NCBI RefSeq assembly: GCF_007954365.1
Contig: NZ_VOLO01000005.1
Location: 62,001-126,000 of the forward strand
From: Frigoribacterium sp. ACAM 257
GTDB lineage: Bacteria > Actinomycetota > Actinomycetes > Actinomycetales > Microbacteriaceae
Reading direction: 5' to 3'
DNA length: 64,000 nucleotides
The notes beneath the pieces are model-generated. The model did not search any database. It saw only the letters and a program-made list of their open reading frames with translations, and was not told where the DNA came from. This document shows, one piece after another, positions 56,206 to 64,000 of the stretch (position 1 is its first letter; each line of letters opens with the position of its first letter). Both the position numbers and the translations under genes were made by a program.

Positions 56206-57255
56206 ATGGCACACCCCCTCGAGTTCGGACTCGACACCTTCGGCGACGTCACCGAGCGCCCGGCCGGCGTCGACGGCGCGGGCGAGCTCGTCTCGCACGC
56301 CCAGTCGATCCGCGACCTCGTCGAGCAGGCCGTGCTCGCCGACCAGGTCGGCCTCGACTTCATCGGCGTCGGCGAGCACCACCGGGTCGACTTCGCGGTC
56401 AGCGCGCCCGAGGTCGTGCTCGCGGCGATCGCGGCCCGCACCGAGAAGATCCGCCTGGGCTCGGCCGTGACCGTGCTCAGCTCCGACGACCCCGTCCGTG
56501 TCTACGAGCGCTTCGCGACGGTCGACGCGCTGTCGAACGGGCGGGCCGAGGTCATCCTCGGGCGTGGCTCCTTCACCGAGTCGTTCCCCCTCTTCGGCCT
56601 CGACCTGCAGGACTACGAGGTGCTCTTCGAGGAGAAGATCCAGCTCTTCGCCGAGCTCCTCAAGGACGAGCCCGTCACCTGGCAGGGCACCAAGCGCGGC
56701 GCCCTCAGCGACCAGTGGGTCTACCCGCGGCCCGAGAGCGGCACGCTGAAGACCTGGGTCGGCGTCGGCGGATCGCCGCAGTCGGTCACCCGGGCGGCGC
56801 ACTACGGCCTGCCCCTCTTCCTCGCGATCATCGGTGGTCAGCCCGCCCAGTTCGCGCCGTACGCCGACCTCTACCGCCGTGCGCTCGGCGAGTTCGGCAA
56901 GGAGTCGCAGCCCATCGCGATGCACTCGCCCGGCTTCGTGCTCGAGACCGACGCCGAGGCGAAGGAGGTGCTGTTCCCGTACCAGGAGGCGCAGACGAAC
57001 CAGCTCGGCAGCGAGCGCGGCTGGCCGCCCTACTCGCGCGCGCAGTACGAGCAGAGCGCGGGCCCCCAGGGCGCCCTCTACGTCGGCTCGCCCGAGACTG
57101 TCGCCGCCAAGATCGCCCAGAACATGACGCTCCTCGGTGCCACCCGCTTCGACATGCGCTACAGCATGGGCCGTCTGCCGCACGCGGAGATGATGCGCAG
57201 CATCGAGCTCTACGGCACGAAGGTGGTGCCGCTGGTCCGCGAGATGCTCGCCTAG
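56206..57255 (+). CDS. LLM-class flavin-dependent oxidoreductase
   Basis: The 349-residue protein from ATG 56206 has the luciferase-like TIM-barrel motifs LEFGLDTFGD at the start, VGLDFIGVGEHHRVDFAVSAP, RLGSAVTVLSSDDPVRVYE and EVILGRGSFTESFPLFG. A C-terminal signature is VGSPETVAAKIAQNM. It uses reduced flavin to oxidise an unknown substrate. Its stop overlaps the stop of the convergent regulator by CTAG, four bases shared by both genes. Confidence 0.92.
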   Translation: MAHPLEFGLDTFGDVTERPAGVDGAGELVSHAQSIRDLVEQAVLADQVGLDFIGVGEHHRVDFAVSAPEVVLAAIAARTEKIRLGSAVTVLSSDDPVRVYERFATVDALSNGRAEVILGRGSFTESFPLFGLDLQDYEVLFEEKIQLFAELLKDEPVTWQGTKRGALSDQWVYPRPESGTLKTWVGVGGSPQSVTRAAHYGLPLFLAIIGGQPAQFAPYADLYRRALGEFGKESQPIAMHSPGFVLETDAEAKEVLFPYQEAQTNQLGSERGWPPYSRAQYEQSAGPQGALYVGSPETVAAKIAQNMTLLGATRFDMRYSMGRLPHAEMMRSIELYGTKVVPLVREMLA

Positions 57256-58223
57256 CCGACCCGCGCCTCCTCGGTGCCAGGGTCGCCGACGAGGTCAGCC
57301 CCTGGCGCTCCGGCGGCGCCCACGGCTCCGACCCGCAGGAAGTCGAGGGCGGCGGCCGCGGGCGACCCCTCGGCGGCCGTGTAGGCGACGATCGCGAGCT
57401 CGCTGCCGGGGACGGTGAACACGTCGCAGTCGAGCTCGAGCGGCCCGACGAGCGGGTGGTCCATCACCTTGCGCGCGGACTCGTGCACGCCGACCGCCCC
57501 CTGGGCCCAGAGGGCTGCGAAGGCGGGCTCGGAGGCGAGCAGCCCGTCGACCAGGCCACGGAGGTGCGGGTCGGCCGGGTGGTCGACCAGGGCCCGGCGC
57601 AGGTCGGCGACCAGCGCGGCCCGGAAGCGGGCGCCGCCCGAGCCGTCGAGGTGACGGGTCCGCACCGCCGTGTCCGCGCCTCCTGTGCTCGTCCGTGTCC
57701 TGTCCTCCTCCACGGCGGCAGCCGGGTCGGCCTCGCGACGGGCGTCGCGGAACGCCCGGACGACGATGTTCCGCTCGCCCGCCGGCCAGCCCTCGGGGTC
57801 GCCGAGGAGGCGCCCCCAGAGCGGGCTCCAGGTGAGCAGGTCCCAGGAGGCGCTGAAGACCGCCACGGGAGTCTCGCGCAGGCGTCCGACCAGCCGCTGC
57901 ACGCCCGGCGGGATGTGCCGCGACACGACGGCCGAGGTCGGGGGCAGGAGGCCCGCGCTGCGGAACAGGTGGTCGCGCTCGGCGTCGTCGAGCTGCAGGG
58001 CGCGGGCGAGCGCGGTGGCGACCTGGTCGGAGGGGTGCCGGGCGCGGCCCTGCTCGAGCCGCACGACGTAGTCGACCGAGAGCCCGGCGAGGGCCGCGAG
58101 CTCTTCTCGGCGCAGGCCGGCCGCGCGCCGGGGGCCGCCGGAGGGCAGGCCCGCGTCGGAGGGCGCGAGGCGGGCTCGCCAGGTCTTCAGCAGCCAGCCG
58201 AGCTGGTCGTCCTGTGCAGTCAC
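57252..58223 (-). CDS. MmyB-like (MltR-type) XRE-family regulator
   Basis: GTG 58223 follows GGAGAGG at 9 nt; the product has 323 residues. The N-terminal XRE helix-turn-helix contains GLRREELAALAGLSVDYVVRLEQGR, and the remaining 230 residues are the MmyB ligand-binding domain (FSASWDLLTWSPLWGRLLGDP, LDCDVFTVPGSELAIVAYTAA), known in relatives to bind a fatty-acid-like molecule. Regulators of this kind are typically divergent from the short-chain dehydrogenase they control, exactly as here. Confidence 0.93.
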   Translation of the reverse strand: MTAQDDQLGWLLKTWRARLAPSDAGLPSGGPRRAAGLRREELAALAGLSVDYVVRLEQGRARHPSDQVATALARALQLDDAERDHLFRSAGLLPPTSAVVSRHIPPGVQRLVGRLRETPVAVFSASWDLLTWSPLWGRLLGDPEGWPAGERNIVVRAFRDARREADPAAAVEEDRTRTSTGGADTAVRTRHLDGSGGARFRAALVADLRRALVDHPADPHLRGLVDGLLASEPAFAALWAQGAVGVHESARKVMDHPLVGPLELDCDVFTVPGSELAIVAYTAAEGSPAAAALDFLRVGAVGAAGAPGADLVGDPGTEEARVG

Positions 58224-58245
58224 GGGCTCATCCTCTCCTCCCCAG

Positions 58246-58275
58246 GGAGGAGCTGCCTGGTACTGGCAGTCCTCC
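58246..58275. promoter_or_regulatory. Probable operator of the MmyB-like regulator
   Basis: GGAGGAGCTGCC and GGCAGTCCTCC form an inverted repeat around TGGTACT, between the divergent regulator and SDR genes. CAGACT at 58313 is a possible -10 box of the SDR gene, 6 nt before its ATG. Confidence 0.5.
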
Positions 58276-58324
58276 TGCCCGGGCGGGCCACGCGCCTGTC
58301 GGCGGCGACGCGCAGACTCGACCC

Positions 58325-59017
58325 ATGACCACGACACTCATCACCGGATCCAACAAGGGCCTCGGCCTCGAGACCGCCCGCCGCCTGCTGGCCGAGGGCC
58401 ACACCGTCTGGATGGCGGCGCGCGACGCGTCACGCGGACAGCAGGCCGCCGACGAGCTCGGCGCCCGCTTCGTGCAGCTCGACGTCACCGACGACGCCTC
58501 CGTCGCGGCGGCCGCCGAGCTCGTCGGGGCCGAGGGCGGGCTCGACGTCCTCGTGAACAACGCGGGGATCTCGGGTTCGCACGCGGACCCCGCCGACCTC
58601 ACGGGCGCCGACGCGCTGCTCGTCCTCGACACCAACGTCGCCGGCATCGTCCGCACGACGCACGCGTTCCTCCCGCTGCTCCGCGCCTCGTCGGCCCCGG
58701 CGATCGTCAACGTGACGAGCGGGCTCGGCTCGTTCACCGCGGTGCACGACCCCGACCGCATCGAGTCGACCGTGGTGGCCCCGCTCTACACGGCGTCGAA
58801 GTCGGCCGTGACGATGCTCACCGTCCAGTACGCCAAGGCGCTGCCGGGCATCCGGGTCAACGCGGCCGACCCCGGCTACACGGCGACCGACCTCAACGGC
58901 AACAGCGGGCACCAGACCGTCACCGAGGGCACCGACGCGATCGTCGAGCTGGCGACGCAGGGGGCGGACGGGCCGACCGGCACCTTCATCGACCGTGGCG
59001 GCGTCGCGCCCTTCTAG
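58325..59017 (+). CDS. Short-chain dehydrogenase/reductase
   Basis: The 230-residue protein is a classical SDR: cofactor motif TLITGSNKGLGLETARRL at the N-terminus, NNAGISG, catalytic serine in VNVTSGLGS and the YTASK pair near residue 155. The C-terminus VNAADPGYTATDL fits the family. It is NAD(P)H-dependent and its substrate is unknown. It is divergent from the MmyB-like regulator. Confidence 0.94.
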   Translation: MTTTLITGSNKGLGLETARRLLAEGHTVWMAARDASRGQQAADELGARFVQLDVTDDASVAAAAELVGAEGGLDVLVNNAGISGSHADPADLTGADALLVLDTNVAGIVRTTHAFLPLLRASSAPAIVNVTSGLGSFTAVHDPDRIESTVVAPLYTASKSAVTMLTVQYAKALPGIRVNAADPGYTATDLNGNSGHQTVTEGTDAIVELATQGADGPTGTFIDRGGVAPF

Positions 59018-59097
59018 GCGGCGCAGCGGCTGCGCTCGGGCGGAGGCGCCGGGCGCGATACGGCAGGCGTCAGCCGCCAGGCGTCAGCCGGCAGGCG

Positions 59098-59412
59098 TCA
59101 GCTCTTCTCGCAGGCGATGCCGTCCTTGTCGCGGTCGAGCTTGCTGTTGGCGGCGTAGAGCGCCTTGTCGAACTTCACGGTGCCCTTGAGCTTGCGCTTC
59201 TCGACCGCGCCCTTGGCGGGGGTGACGAGGTTGACCTTCACGCCGGGCTTGGCGATGCCGCCCGACCAGGCCTTCTGCACCGCAGTGCAGTTGGCGTAGG
59301 TCTTCGCAGCCGTGGTCGCGGCGTGGGCCTGGCTGCCGCCTCCGAGCAGGGACGCGACGACGACGCCGGCCGCGAGGAGCCCGAGCTGCGTGCGGGCGAT
59401 GGTTCCGGCCAT
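59098..59412 (-). CDS. Secreted excalibur calcium-binding protein
   Basis: ATG 59412 gives 104 residues with a signal peptide (ARTQLGLLAAGVVVASLLGGGSQAHA). The mature part contains TYANCTAVQKAW and the excalibur loop DRDKDGIACEKS at its end, where DxDxDG binds calcium and two cysteines form a disulfide. Such domains occur alone or on surface nucleases. It should be a small cell-surface protein of unknown role. Confidence 0.9.
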   Translation of the reverse strand: MAGTIARTQLGLLAAGVVVASLLGGGSQAHAATTAAKTYANCTAVQKAWSGGIAKPGVKVNLVTPAKGAVEKRKLKGTVKFDKALYAANSKLDRDKDGIACEKS

Positions 59413-59563
59413 GGTGGGTGTCCTCTCGAGGGCGCCGTCTGACGTCCGGCTCCGATCCAAGCCGCCGCGCGCCTCCTGCACGACCCCCAGAGCGAGCGCC
59501 CCTCGCACGGGGCTCAGAGGCGCGGTGCGGCTGAGGGGGGCAGCCCCTGGCGCGCGGGCCAGC

Positions 59564-61540
59564 TCAGCCGCGGCTGCGGGCCAGTGCCTCGAGCTGCTCG
59601 TTGTAGGCGGTCAGCTCGGCGTCGCCGTCGCGGTCGGCCTGACGGTCCTTGCGCTTGGCCTCGCGGCCGTCGCTGCGGCTCCACATGATCGCGACGATGA
59701 TCGCCATCGTGACGGTCGGGATCTCCCCGACGCTCCAGGCGATGCCGCCGGCGGCGTACTGGTCCTCCATCGGCGTCGGGCCCCAGGTCCGTCCCATCGC
59801 GCCGTACCAGTCGGCCAGGAACAACCCGGTCGCCGTCATGATCCCGATGCCGAAGAACGCGTGGAACCCCATGGTCGCCAGCAGCACGACGAGCCGCATC
59901 GGGTACGGCAGGCGCCCCTTCACCGGGTCGATGCCGATCATCGACTGCACGAAGAGGTACCCGACGATCAAGAAGTGCACGATCATCCAGTAGTGGCCGA
60001 GGTGCGTCGTCGTCGCCCAGCTGAACAGCGACGTGTAGTAGAAGACGAAGAGCGATCCGGCGAAGAGCACGGCGGCGACGATCGGGTTGCTGATGACGTG
60101 CGCGTAGCCGGAGTGCACGAGGATCATGATCCACTCGCGCGGCCCCCGGGTGCCGTCCGTCCGCTTGCGGATCGCCCGCAGCGCCAGTGTCGCCGGGGCG
60201 CCGGGCACCAGCAGCAGCGGGATCACCATGCCGAGCACCATGTGCGACAGCATGTGCGCGCTGAAGAGGTAGGGCTCGTAGACGTTCGGGGCGCCGCTCG
60301 TGACGTAGAACAGCACGAGCAGGCCGGCGATCCAGGAGGCGGTGCGTCCGAGCGACCACTGGTCGCCACGGCGTCGCAGCCGCACGACGCCCGCGACGTA
60401 GAAGAAGATCCCGAAGGCGCAGACGAGCGCCCAGAGCAGGTCGACGTTCCACTCCGTCAGGTACCGGATCGGCGTCAGCTCACGAGGCAGCGCCTCCTCC
60501 GTGAGGATCTCCGCCGGCGACGGCGCGGCCAGGTCGCTGGCAGCCACCTCCTCGACCGGTGTCGCCGTGCGGGCGAGCGCCGACGCGACGCCGGAGGCCA
60601 GGCCCATGAAGGCCAGCTCGGCCGTCACGAACCACCAGAAGAACCGGGCGGTCCTCGCCGGGTGCGTCTCCATCCGCCGGACCAGGTACTGCCGCTGCAC
60701 GACGCCGAACAGCCCGAGCGCGACGAGCGCGAAGGTCTTGACCAGCACGAGCACGCCGTAGCCCGTCGACAGCGCGGCCCAGTCGCCGATGCGCAGCGCC
60801 GCGCTGCCGACGCCCGAGACGGCGACGACGACGAAGCAGATGATCGCGAGGGTCGAGTAGCGCGCCAGGACGACGCTGATCCGGCCCTTCTCGAGCGTGC
60901 TCCGCAGGAGGACGAGCGCGACGAGGCCGCCGAGCCAGACGGAGGCGCCCTCGAGGTGCAGCGCGAGGTCGGTGACGGCGGCGTCGTGGCCGCTCGAGCC
61001 GGCGGCGTGACCCTGCTGGGCCAGGGGGATGAGCCCGCCGCCCGCGAGCACGGTGAGGGCGACGAGCGCCCAGATGTTGCGCAGCACGAAGCTGAGCACC
61101 GTGACCGCCGCGGCGATCAAGGTGGTGATGAGCCAGGCCCGGCCCAGCTCGGTGTCGGTGAGGAAGAAGGCGAGGGTACGGCCGAACTGCTCGTCGAGGG
61201 TGACGGGCACGTTGGCGACGCTGAGGAACGTGAAGAAGCTGGTGGCCGCGGAGGCGACGGTCCAGAACCCGGCAGCGCCCGCCGCGATGTCCATGGCCCG
61301 CTCGAACTCGGGTCGGTCGCGCGAGAGGGCGAAGCAGGTGAGGAACAACGTTCCGATGGTGACGGCCGCGCCGATGTTGCCGAGCATCTTGGCCATCGGC
61401 AGCCCGTAGCGCACGACCTGGCCGGGGTCGACGACGAGCGGCGCGTCGGCGGCGCCGCCGAACTTCAGGGCGGCGACGAGGGCCGCGAACGCGACGACCA
61501 CGAGCAGTGCGGGCCCGGCCGTGCGAGAGAGTCTGGGCAT
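59564..61540 (-). CDS. Fusion of copper-resistance CopD and cytochrome oxidase assembly CtaG domains
   Basis: The 658-residue protein has about eight membrane helices of the CopD domain in the N-terminal half (HLEGASVWLGGLVALVLL and FALVALGLFGVVQRQYLVRRM) and then a CtaG (caa3 type) domain with about seven helices and the histidine-containing LFSAHMLSHMVLGMVIPLLLVPGAPATLALRA. It should handle copper delivery to cytochrome oxidase at the membrane. ATG 61540 lies 7 nt after TACCAT, a leaderless arrangement; the longer frame runs into a dispersed repeat. Confidence 0.93.
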   Translation of the reverse strand: MPRLSRTAGPALLVVVAFAALVAALKFGGAADAPLVVDPGQVVRYGLPMAKMLGNIGAAVTIGTLFLTCFALSRDRPEFERAMDIAAGAAGFWTVASAATSFFTFLSVANVPVTLDEQFGRTLAFFLTDTELGRAWLITTLIAAAVTVLSFVLRNIWALVALTVLAGGGLIPLAQQGHAAGSSGHDAAVTDLALHLEGASVWLGGLVALVLLRSTLEKGRISVVLARYSTLAIICFVVVAVSGVGSAALRIGDWAALSTGYGVLVLVKTFALVALGLFGVVQRQYLVRRMETHPARTARFFWWFVTAELAFMGLASGVASALARTATPVEEVAASDLAAPSPAEILTEEALPRELTPIRYLTEWNVDLLWALVCAFGIFFYVAGVVRLRRRGDQWSLGRTASWIAGLLVLFYVTSGAPNVYEPYLFSAHMLSHMVLGMVIPLLLVPGAPATLALRAIRKRTDGTRGPREWIMILVHSGYAHVISNPIVAAVLFAGSLFVFYYTSLFSWATTTHLGHYWMIVHFLIVGYLFVQSMIGIDPVKGRLPYPMRLVVLLATMGFHAFFGIGIMTATGLFLADWYGAMGRTWGPTPMEDQYAAGGIAWSVGEIPTVTMAIIVAIMWSRSDGREAKRKDRQADRDGDAELTAYNEQLEALARSRG

Positions 61541-61547
61541 CGCTCCC

Positions 61548-61553
61548 ATGGTA
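61548..61553 (-). promoter_or_regulatory. -10 box TACCAT of the CopD-CtaG gene, leaderless type
   Basis: The box is 7 nt before ATG 61540. Confidence 0.5.
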
Positions 61554-61608
61554 GGTCGCCGCGACTGGGAGCGGGAGCGGACCGCTCGCCCCCGAGCGAC
61601 CTCCTCCT

Positions 61609-61709
61609 CCTCCTCATTCAGGAAGATCGGACCTGAGCCGCGCGAGCGGGGGAGGCGGAGTCCTGACTCGTGCACCGATCAGGAACTACGGATGGCGAGT
61701 TCCTGAATG
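61609..61709 (+). repeat. Dispersed ~100 bp repeat, copy 4
   Basis: It starts CCTCATTCAGGAA, contains ACCTGAGCCGCGCGA, CGGGGGAGG, AGTCCTGA, CTCGTGCACCGATCAGGA, and ends GAGTTCCTGAAT. It shares ends, length and internal words with the copies at 7912, 47313 and 48168. Confidence 0.8.
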
Positions 61710-61795
<86 letters not shown>

Positions 61796-61818
61796 GCACA
61801 GAGCCCGGGCATGCAGAA

Positions 61819-61846
61819 GAGGGCGGCGACCGAAGTCGCCGCCCTC
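61819..61846 (-). terminator. Terminator hairpin of the HU gene
   Basis: GAGGGCGGCGAC and GTCGCCGCCCTC pair perfectly around a CGAA tetraloop, 29 nt downstream of the HU stop. The run after it is CCCGG, not a T-run. Confidence 0.7.
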
Positions 61847-61874
61847 TCCCGGGTGCTTCGTGAGAAGCGGAGGA

Positions 61875-62162
61875 CTACTTGACCGCAGCCTTGAGCTTGC
61901 TGCCGGCGCTGACCTTGACCGAGTCGCTCGCGGCGATCTCGAGGGCCTCGCCCGTCTGCGGGTTGCGACCCGTGCGAGCGGCGCGGTGCGTCTTCTCGAA
62001 GGCGATCCACCCGGGGATGGTGACCTTCGTGCCGTCGGCGACCGACTTCGACACGACGGAGAAGAAAGCGTCGACGACGCCGCTGACGGCGGCCTGGCTC
62101 TGGCCGGACTCGGAAGCGACAGCTGCGACGAGCTCGGTGCGGTTCAGTGACTTGTCAGCCAT
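61875..62162 (-). CDS. hup: HU-family DNA-binding protein
   Basis: The 95-residue protein is the standard HU size, without the long lysine-rich tail of some actinobacterial HU proteins. It starts MADKSLNRTELVAAVA, has VTIPGWIAFEKTHRAARTGRNPQTGE with the DNA-intercalating proline arm, and ends KLKAAVK. It binds and bends chromosomal DNA. ATG 62162 follows GAGGAGG at a good distance. It is transcribed alone, with the hairpin at 61819 as terminator. Confidence 0.96.
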   Translation of the reverse strand: MADKSLNRTELVAAVASESGQSQAAVSGVVDAFFSVVSKSVADGTKVTIPGWIAFEKTHRAARTGRNPQTGEALEIAASDSVKVSAGSKLKAAVK

Positions 62163-62334
62163 GTGGTGTCCTCCTCGGACTTCGTTCGGTGAGACATGAC
62201 ACGGCGTTCACCGTGCCTGTTCGGATCAGTCTGCAGAGCCGAGGGCCCTGTGCCTGTGTGGTTCAGACCCGGTGCCGCAGCCCCGGACCATCTAGCTCGA
62301 TCCTGGAGCCGAGGCCCCGGGAAACGGCTCGAAC

Positions 62335-62640
62335 CTACCAGGAAGACTTCGTGATGCCCGGAAGCTCACCACGGTGCGCCATGTCACGGAAGCGCACGCG
62401 GCTGATGCCGTACTCCTTGAGGTGGCCACGGGGGCGACCGTCGATGGCGTCGCGGTTGCGCAGACGGACCGGCGACGCGTCGCGCGGCAGCTTCTGCAGG
62501 CCGAGGCGAGCGGCCTCGCGGCTCTCGTCGGTGCCGGCCGGGTCGACGAGGGCCTTCTTCAGCTCGAGGCGCTTCTCGGCGTAGCGCGCGACGATGACGG
62601 CGCGCTGGTCGTTCTTGGCGATCTTGCTCTTCTTGGCCAT
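62335..62640 (-). CDS. rpsN: Ribosomal protein S14, cysteine-free form
   Basis: The 101-residue protein starts [20 protein letters not shown] and ends [11 protein letters not shown], the long zinc-free form of S14. The CxxC zinc knuckle of the short form is absent, so it needs no zinc. It is last in the operon rpmB-rpmG-rpsN, 2 nt after rpmG. Confidence 0.97.
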   Translation of the reverse strand: MAKKSKIAKNDQRAVIVARYAEKRLELKKALVDPAGTDESREAARLGLQKLPRDASPVRLRNRDAIDGRPRGHLKEYGISRVRFRDMAHRGELPGITKSSW

Positions 62641-62642
62641 GC

Positions 62643-62810
62643 TTAGCGCTCCTCGCGGAATTCGACGTGCTTGCGGATGACCGGGTCGTACTTCTTGAGA
62701 ACCAGGCGGTCGGGGTTGTTGCGACGGTTCTTCTTGGTCACGTACGTGAAACCGGTGCCCGCCGTCGAGCGGAGCTTGATGATGGGACGGACGTCCTGCT
62801 GACGAGCCAT
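62643..62810 (-). CDS. rpmG: Ribosomal protein L33, cysteine-free form
   Basis: The 55-residue protein, [20 protein letters not shown]..., has [19 protein letters not shown] and no CxxC pairs, so it is the zinc-independent form. Its start overlaps the rpmB stop (TAATG), so translation is coupled. Confidence 0.97.
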   Translation of the reverse strand: MARQQDVRPIIKLRSTAGTGFTYVTKKNRRNNPDRLVLKKYDPVIRKHVEFREER

Positions 62811-63046
62811 TAGATCTTCTCCCCACGAGCGAGCAGGTCCTTGACGACCGACTCGATGCCACGAGCATCGATGACCTTGATGCCCTTGGCGCTGAGCTGG
62901 AGGGTCACCTTCCGGCGCAGCGACGGCACGTAGTACGTCTTCTTCTGAATGTTCGGGTCGAAACGACGCTTGGTGCGTCGGTGCGAGTGCGAGATGTTGT
63001 GGCCGAAACCAGGAATGGCTCCGGTCACCTGGCAGGTTGCTGCCAT
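62810..63046 (-). CDS. rpmB: Ribosomal protein L28
   Basis: The 78-residue protein starts [29 protein letters not shown] and ends DLLARGEKI. It has a single cysteine and not the four of zinc-binding L28. ATG 63046 follows GGAGGAAATC, a strong binding site. It is first in the rpmB-rpmG-rpsN operon. Confidence 0.97.
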   Translation of the reverse strand: MAATCQVTGAIPGFGHNISHSHRRTKRRFDPNIQKKTYYVPSLRRKVTLQLSAKGIKVIDARGIESVVKDLLARGEKI

Positions 63047-63206
63047 GATTTCCTCCGTAGGTACCGTAGGAACTCGCCGCCCGTGGACGGCGACCCCTAC
63101 CCAAGGTCACTTGTCGGCGCGCGTCGCCCCGCTCGGTCCGCATGACGGGCCGTGGTGCTCGGGGGTCGGTGCACATGGGCGCAGAGAGCGCCCAACCAAA
63201 GAACGA

Positions 63207-63235
63207 GCTTACGCGACACGCCCGACCCGGGTCAA
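63207..63235 (-). promoter_or_regulatory. Promoter of the rpmB-rpmG-rpsN operon
   Basis: On the minus strand TTGACC (63230-63235) and TAAGCT (63207-63212) are separated by 17 bp. Transcription would start near 63200, about 150 nt before rpmB. No convincing Zur box was seen next to it. Confidence 0.6.
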
Positions 63236-63304
63236 CTGCGACCCCGCTGGTAATTCAGGCCGAGACCGCAGGAGGCGCGAGGCCGAGATCGCAGGAGGCG
63301 CGGC

Positions 63305-63742
63305 TCAGTCGGCCGCCCCGCCGCGCGTCACGGCAGGGTCGCGTCCCGCGGCCTTCTCCGCCGTGCACGCCGCGCAGGTCCCGAACACGTCGACGATGTG
63401 CTGTGCCTCGGTGAAGCCGTGCTGCGCGGCGACCTGTCGGGCCCAGGTCTCGACGGCGTCGGCCTCGATCTCGACCGTGGTGCCGCAGGTGCGGCAGATC
63501 AGGTGGTGGTGGTGGGTGCCCGGCGTGCAGGCGCGGTAGAGGCTCTCGCCCTCCTGCTGCAGCGAGTCGGCGGCACCGTCGGTGGCGAGGTCCGAGAGCG
63601 CGCGGTAGACGGTGGCGAGCCCGATGGGCGAGCCCGTGTCGCGCAGCTGGCCGTGCAGCGACTGGGCGCTGACGAAGCCCTCCGAGCGGCCGAGCGCCTC
63701 GCGCACGGCCTCGCGCTGCCAGGTGTTCCGCTTCGCTACCAC
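63305..63742 (-). CDS. Fur-family regulator, probably Zur
   Basis: The 145-residue protein has the Fur winged helix (QREAVREALGRSEGFVSAQSLHGQL, GLATVYRALSDLA) and a metal-binding half with HHHHLICRTC and FGTCAACTAEK; the two CxxC pairs form the structural zinc site. Absence of a long C-terminus and its place directly upstream of a zinc-free ribosomal protein operon suggest Zur rather than Fur or PerR; this is an inference. The operon promoter lies between the two. Confidence 0.88.
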   Translation of the reverse strand: MVAKRNTWQREAVREALGRSEGFVSAQSLHGQLRDTGSPIGLATVYRALSDLATDGAADSLQQEGESLYRACTPGTHHHHLICRTCGTTVEIEADAVETWARQVAAQHGFTEAQHIVDVFGTCAACTAEKAAGRDPAVTRGGAAD

Positions 63743-63787
63743 TGCGCACCTCCGTGCATCGCTCGTGCTCGTGCAGGTCCCGCCACG

Positions 63788-64000
63788 TCAGGCCTCCTTC
63801 GTCGTCGTCGAGGGTACCGGGGCGTCCTGTGGTCGCCTGGGGGCGCCTCCTCGGCGGTCGCGTCGCCCGCCGACGACGCGGCAGACGAGCCAGATCAAGA
63901 ACGAGATGGTGGTGACGTAGGGGCTGATCGGCAGCCCGCCGCCCAGTGCGAGCAGGATGCCGCCCACCACCGACACCACCGCGAACACGACGCTGAGCAC
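63788..64000 (-). CDS. Small membrane protein (may continue past the window)
   Basis: The frame open to the window edge has at least 70 residues with two membrane segments (VVFAVVSVVGGILLALGG and TTISFLIWLVCRVVGG) followed by a basic, Pro-rich tail. A GTG lies on the last three bases, so the true start may be here or beyond the window. It is upstream of the Fur-family gene on the same strand, 45 nt away. No family was recognised. Confidence 0.6.
   Translation of the reverse strand: MLSVVFAVVSVVGGILLALGGGLPISPYVTTISFLIWLVCRVVGGRRDRRGGAPRRPQDAPVPSTTTKEA

Overview
The window looks like a chromosomal segment of a high-GC actinobacterium, most likely of the family Microbacteriaceae (Frigoribacterium/Curtobacterium-like; inferred, not proven). 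Support comes from the very high GC, the almost exclusive use of G or C at third codon positions, many GTG starts, an RNase J, a LAYTG (class E sortase) surface protein, an excalibur protein, a CopD-CtaG fusion, actinobacterial SOS and DnaA boxes, and many starts that sit 6-7 nt after a TANNNT -10 box (leaderless mRNAs). No rRNA, tRNA, CRISPR array, transposase or phage gene was seen.

Layout. 1-9.8 kb: tail of a sugar MFS transporter, a two-component system divergent from an anchored Pro/Ala-rich protein, an SGNH-like protein that has lost its nucleophile, a ZIP metal transporter, a Bcr/CflA-type MFS pump and NhaA. 9.8-15.9 kb: an acid-sugar catabolic locus (DeoR regulator, otnC, otnK, divergent from a SAF-domain dehydrogenase and a MatC/SLC13-like permease that follows a tiny proline-rich leader ORF). 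16-21.9 kb: a TetR gene, an intergenic DnaA-box cluster, a DUF6504-like gene under a perfect SOS box, alanine dehydrogenase with its divergent Lrp regulator, a lipoprotein and two coupled GAF-ANTAR regulators. 22.1-25.7 kb: an uncharacterised three-gene operon (acyl-CoA dehydrogenase-like, PIG-L deacetylase/NodS-like methyltransferase, family 2 glycosyltransferase). 25.6-31.5 kb: a two-component system divergent from a lipoprotein, HlyD-like and MacB-like export operon.

31.6-47 kb: glutathione peroxidase, an AraC regulator, a LAYTG-anchored choice-of-anchor protein, a lipid kinase, a PIF1-like helicase, an NmrA protein, a GntR/ABC operon with its operator, a lower-GC secreted Ig-like protein and RNase J. 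47.3-48.3 kb: a patch of three broken genes between two copies of a dispersed repeat. 48.3-61.5 kb: NUDIX/GrpB, GNAT, PadR/ABC1 kinase, a phosphotransferase, a GlxA-type regulator with a divergent HD hydrolase, LLM oxidoreductase, an MmyB-type regulator with its divergent SDR, an excalibur protein and CopD-CtaG. 61.9-64 kb: HU, an rpmB-rpmG-rpsN operon of cysteine-free type and a Zur-like Fur regulator.

The most unusual property is the density of structured intergenic DNA. About twenty long imperfect or perfect palindromes fall into several sequence families. One ~100 bp family has four copies. Several palindromes sit inside coding sequence or supply stop codons. These, the DnaA-box cluster, the SOS-controlled DUF6504 gene and the PIG-L/methyltransferase operon are the best candidates for new biology.
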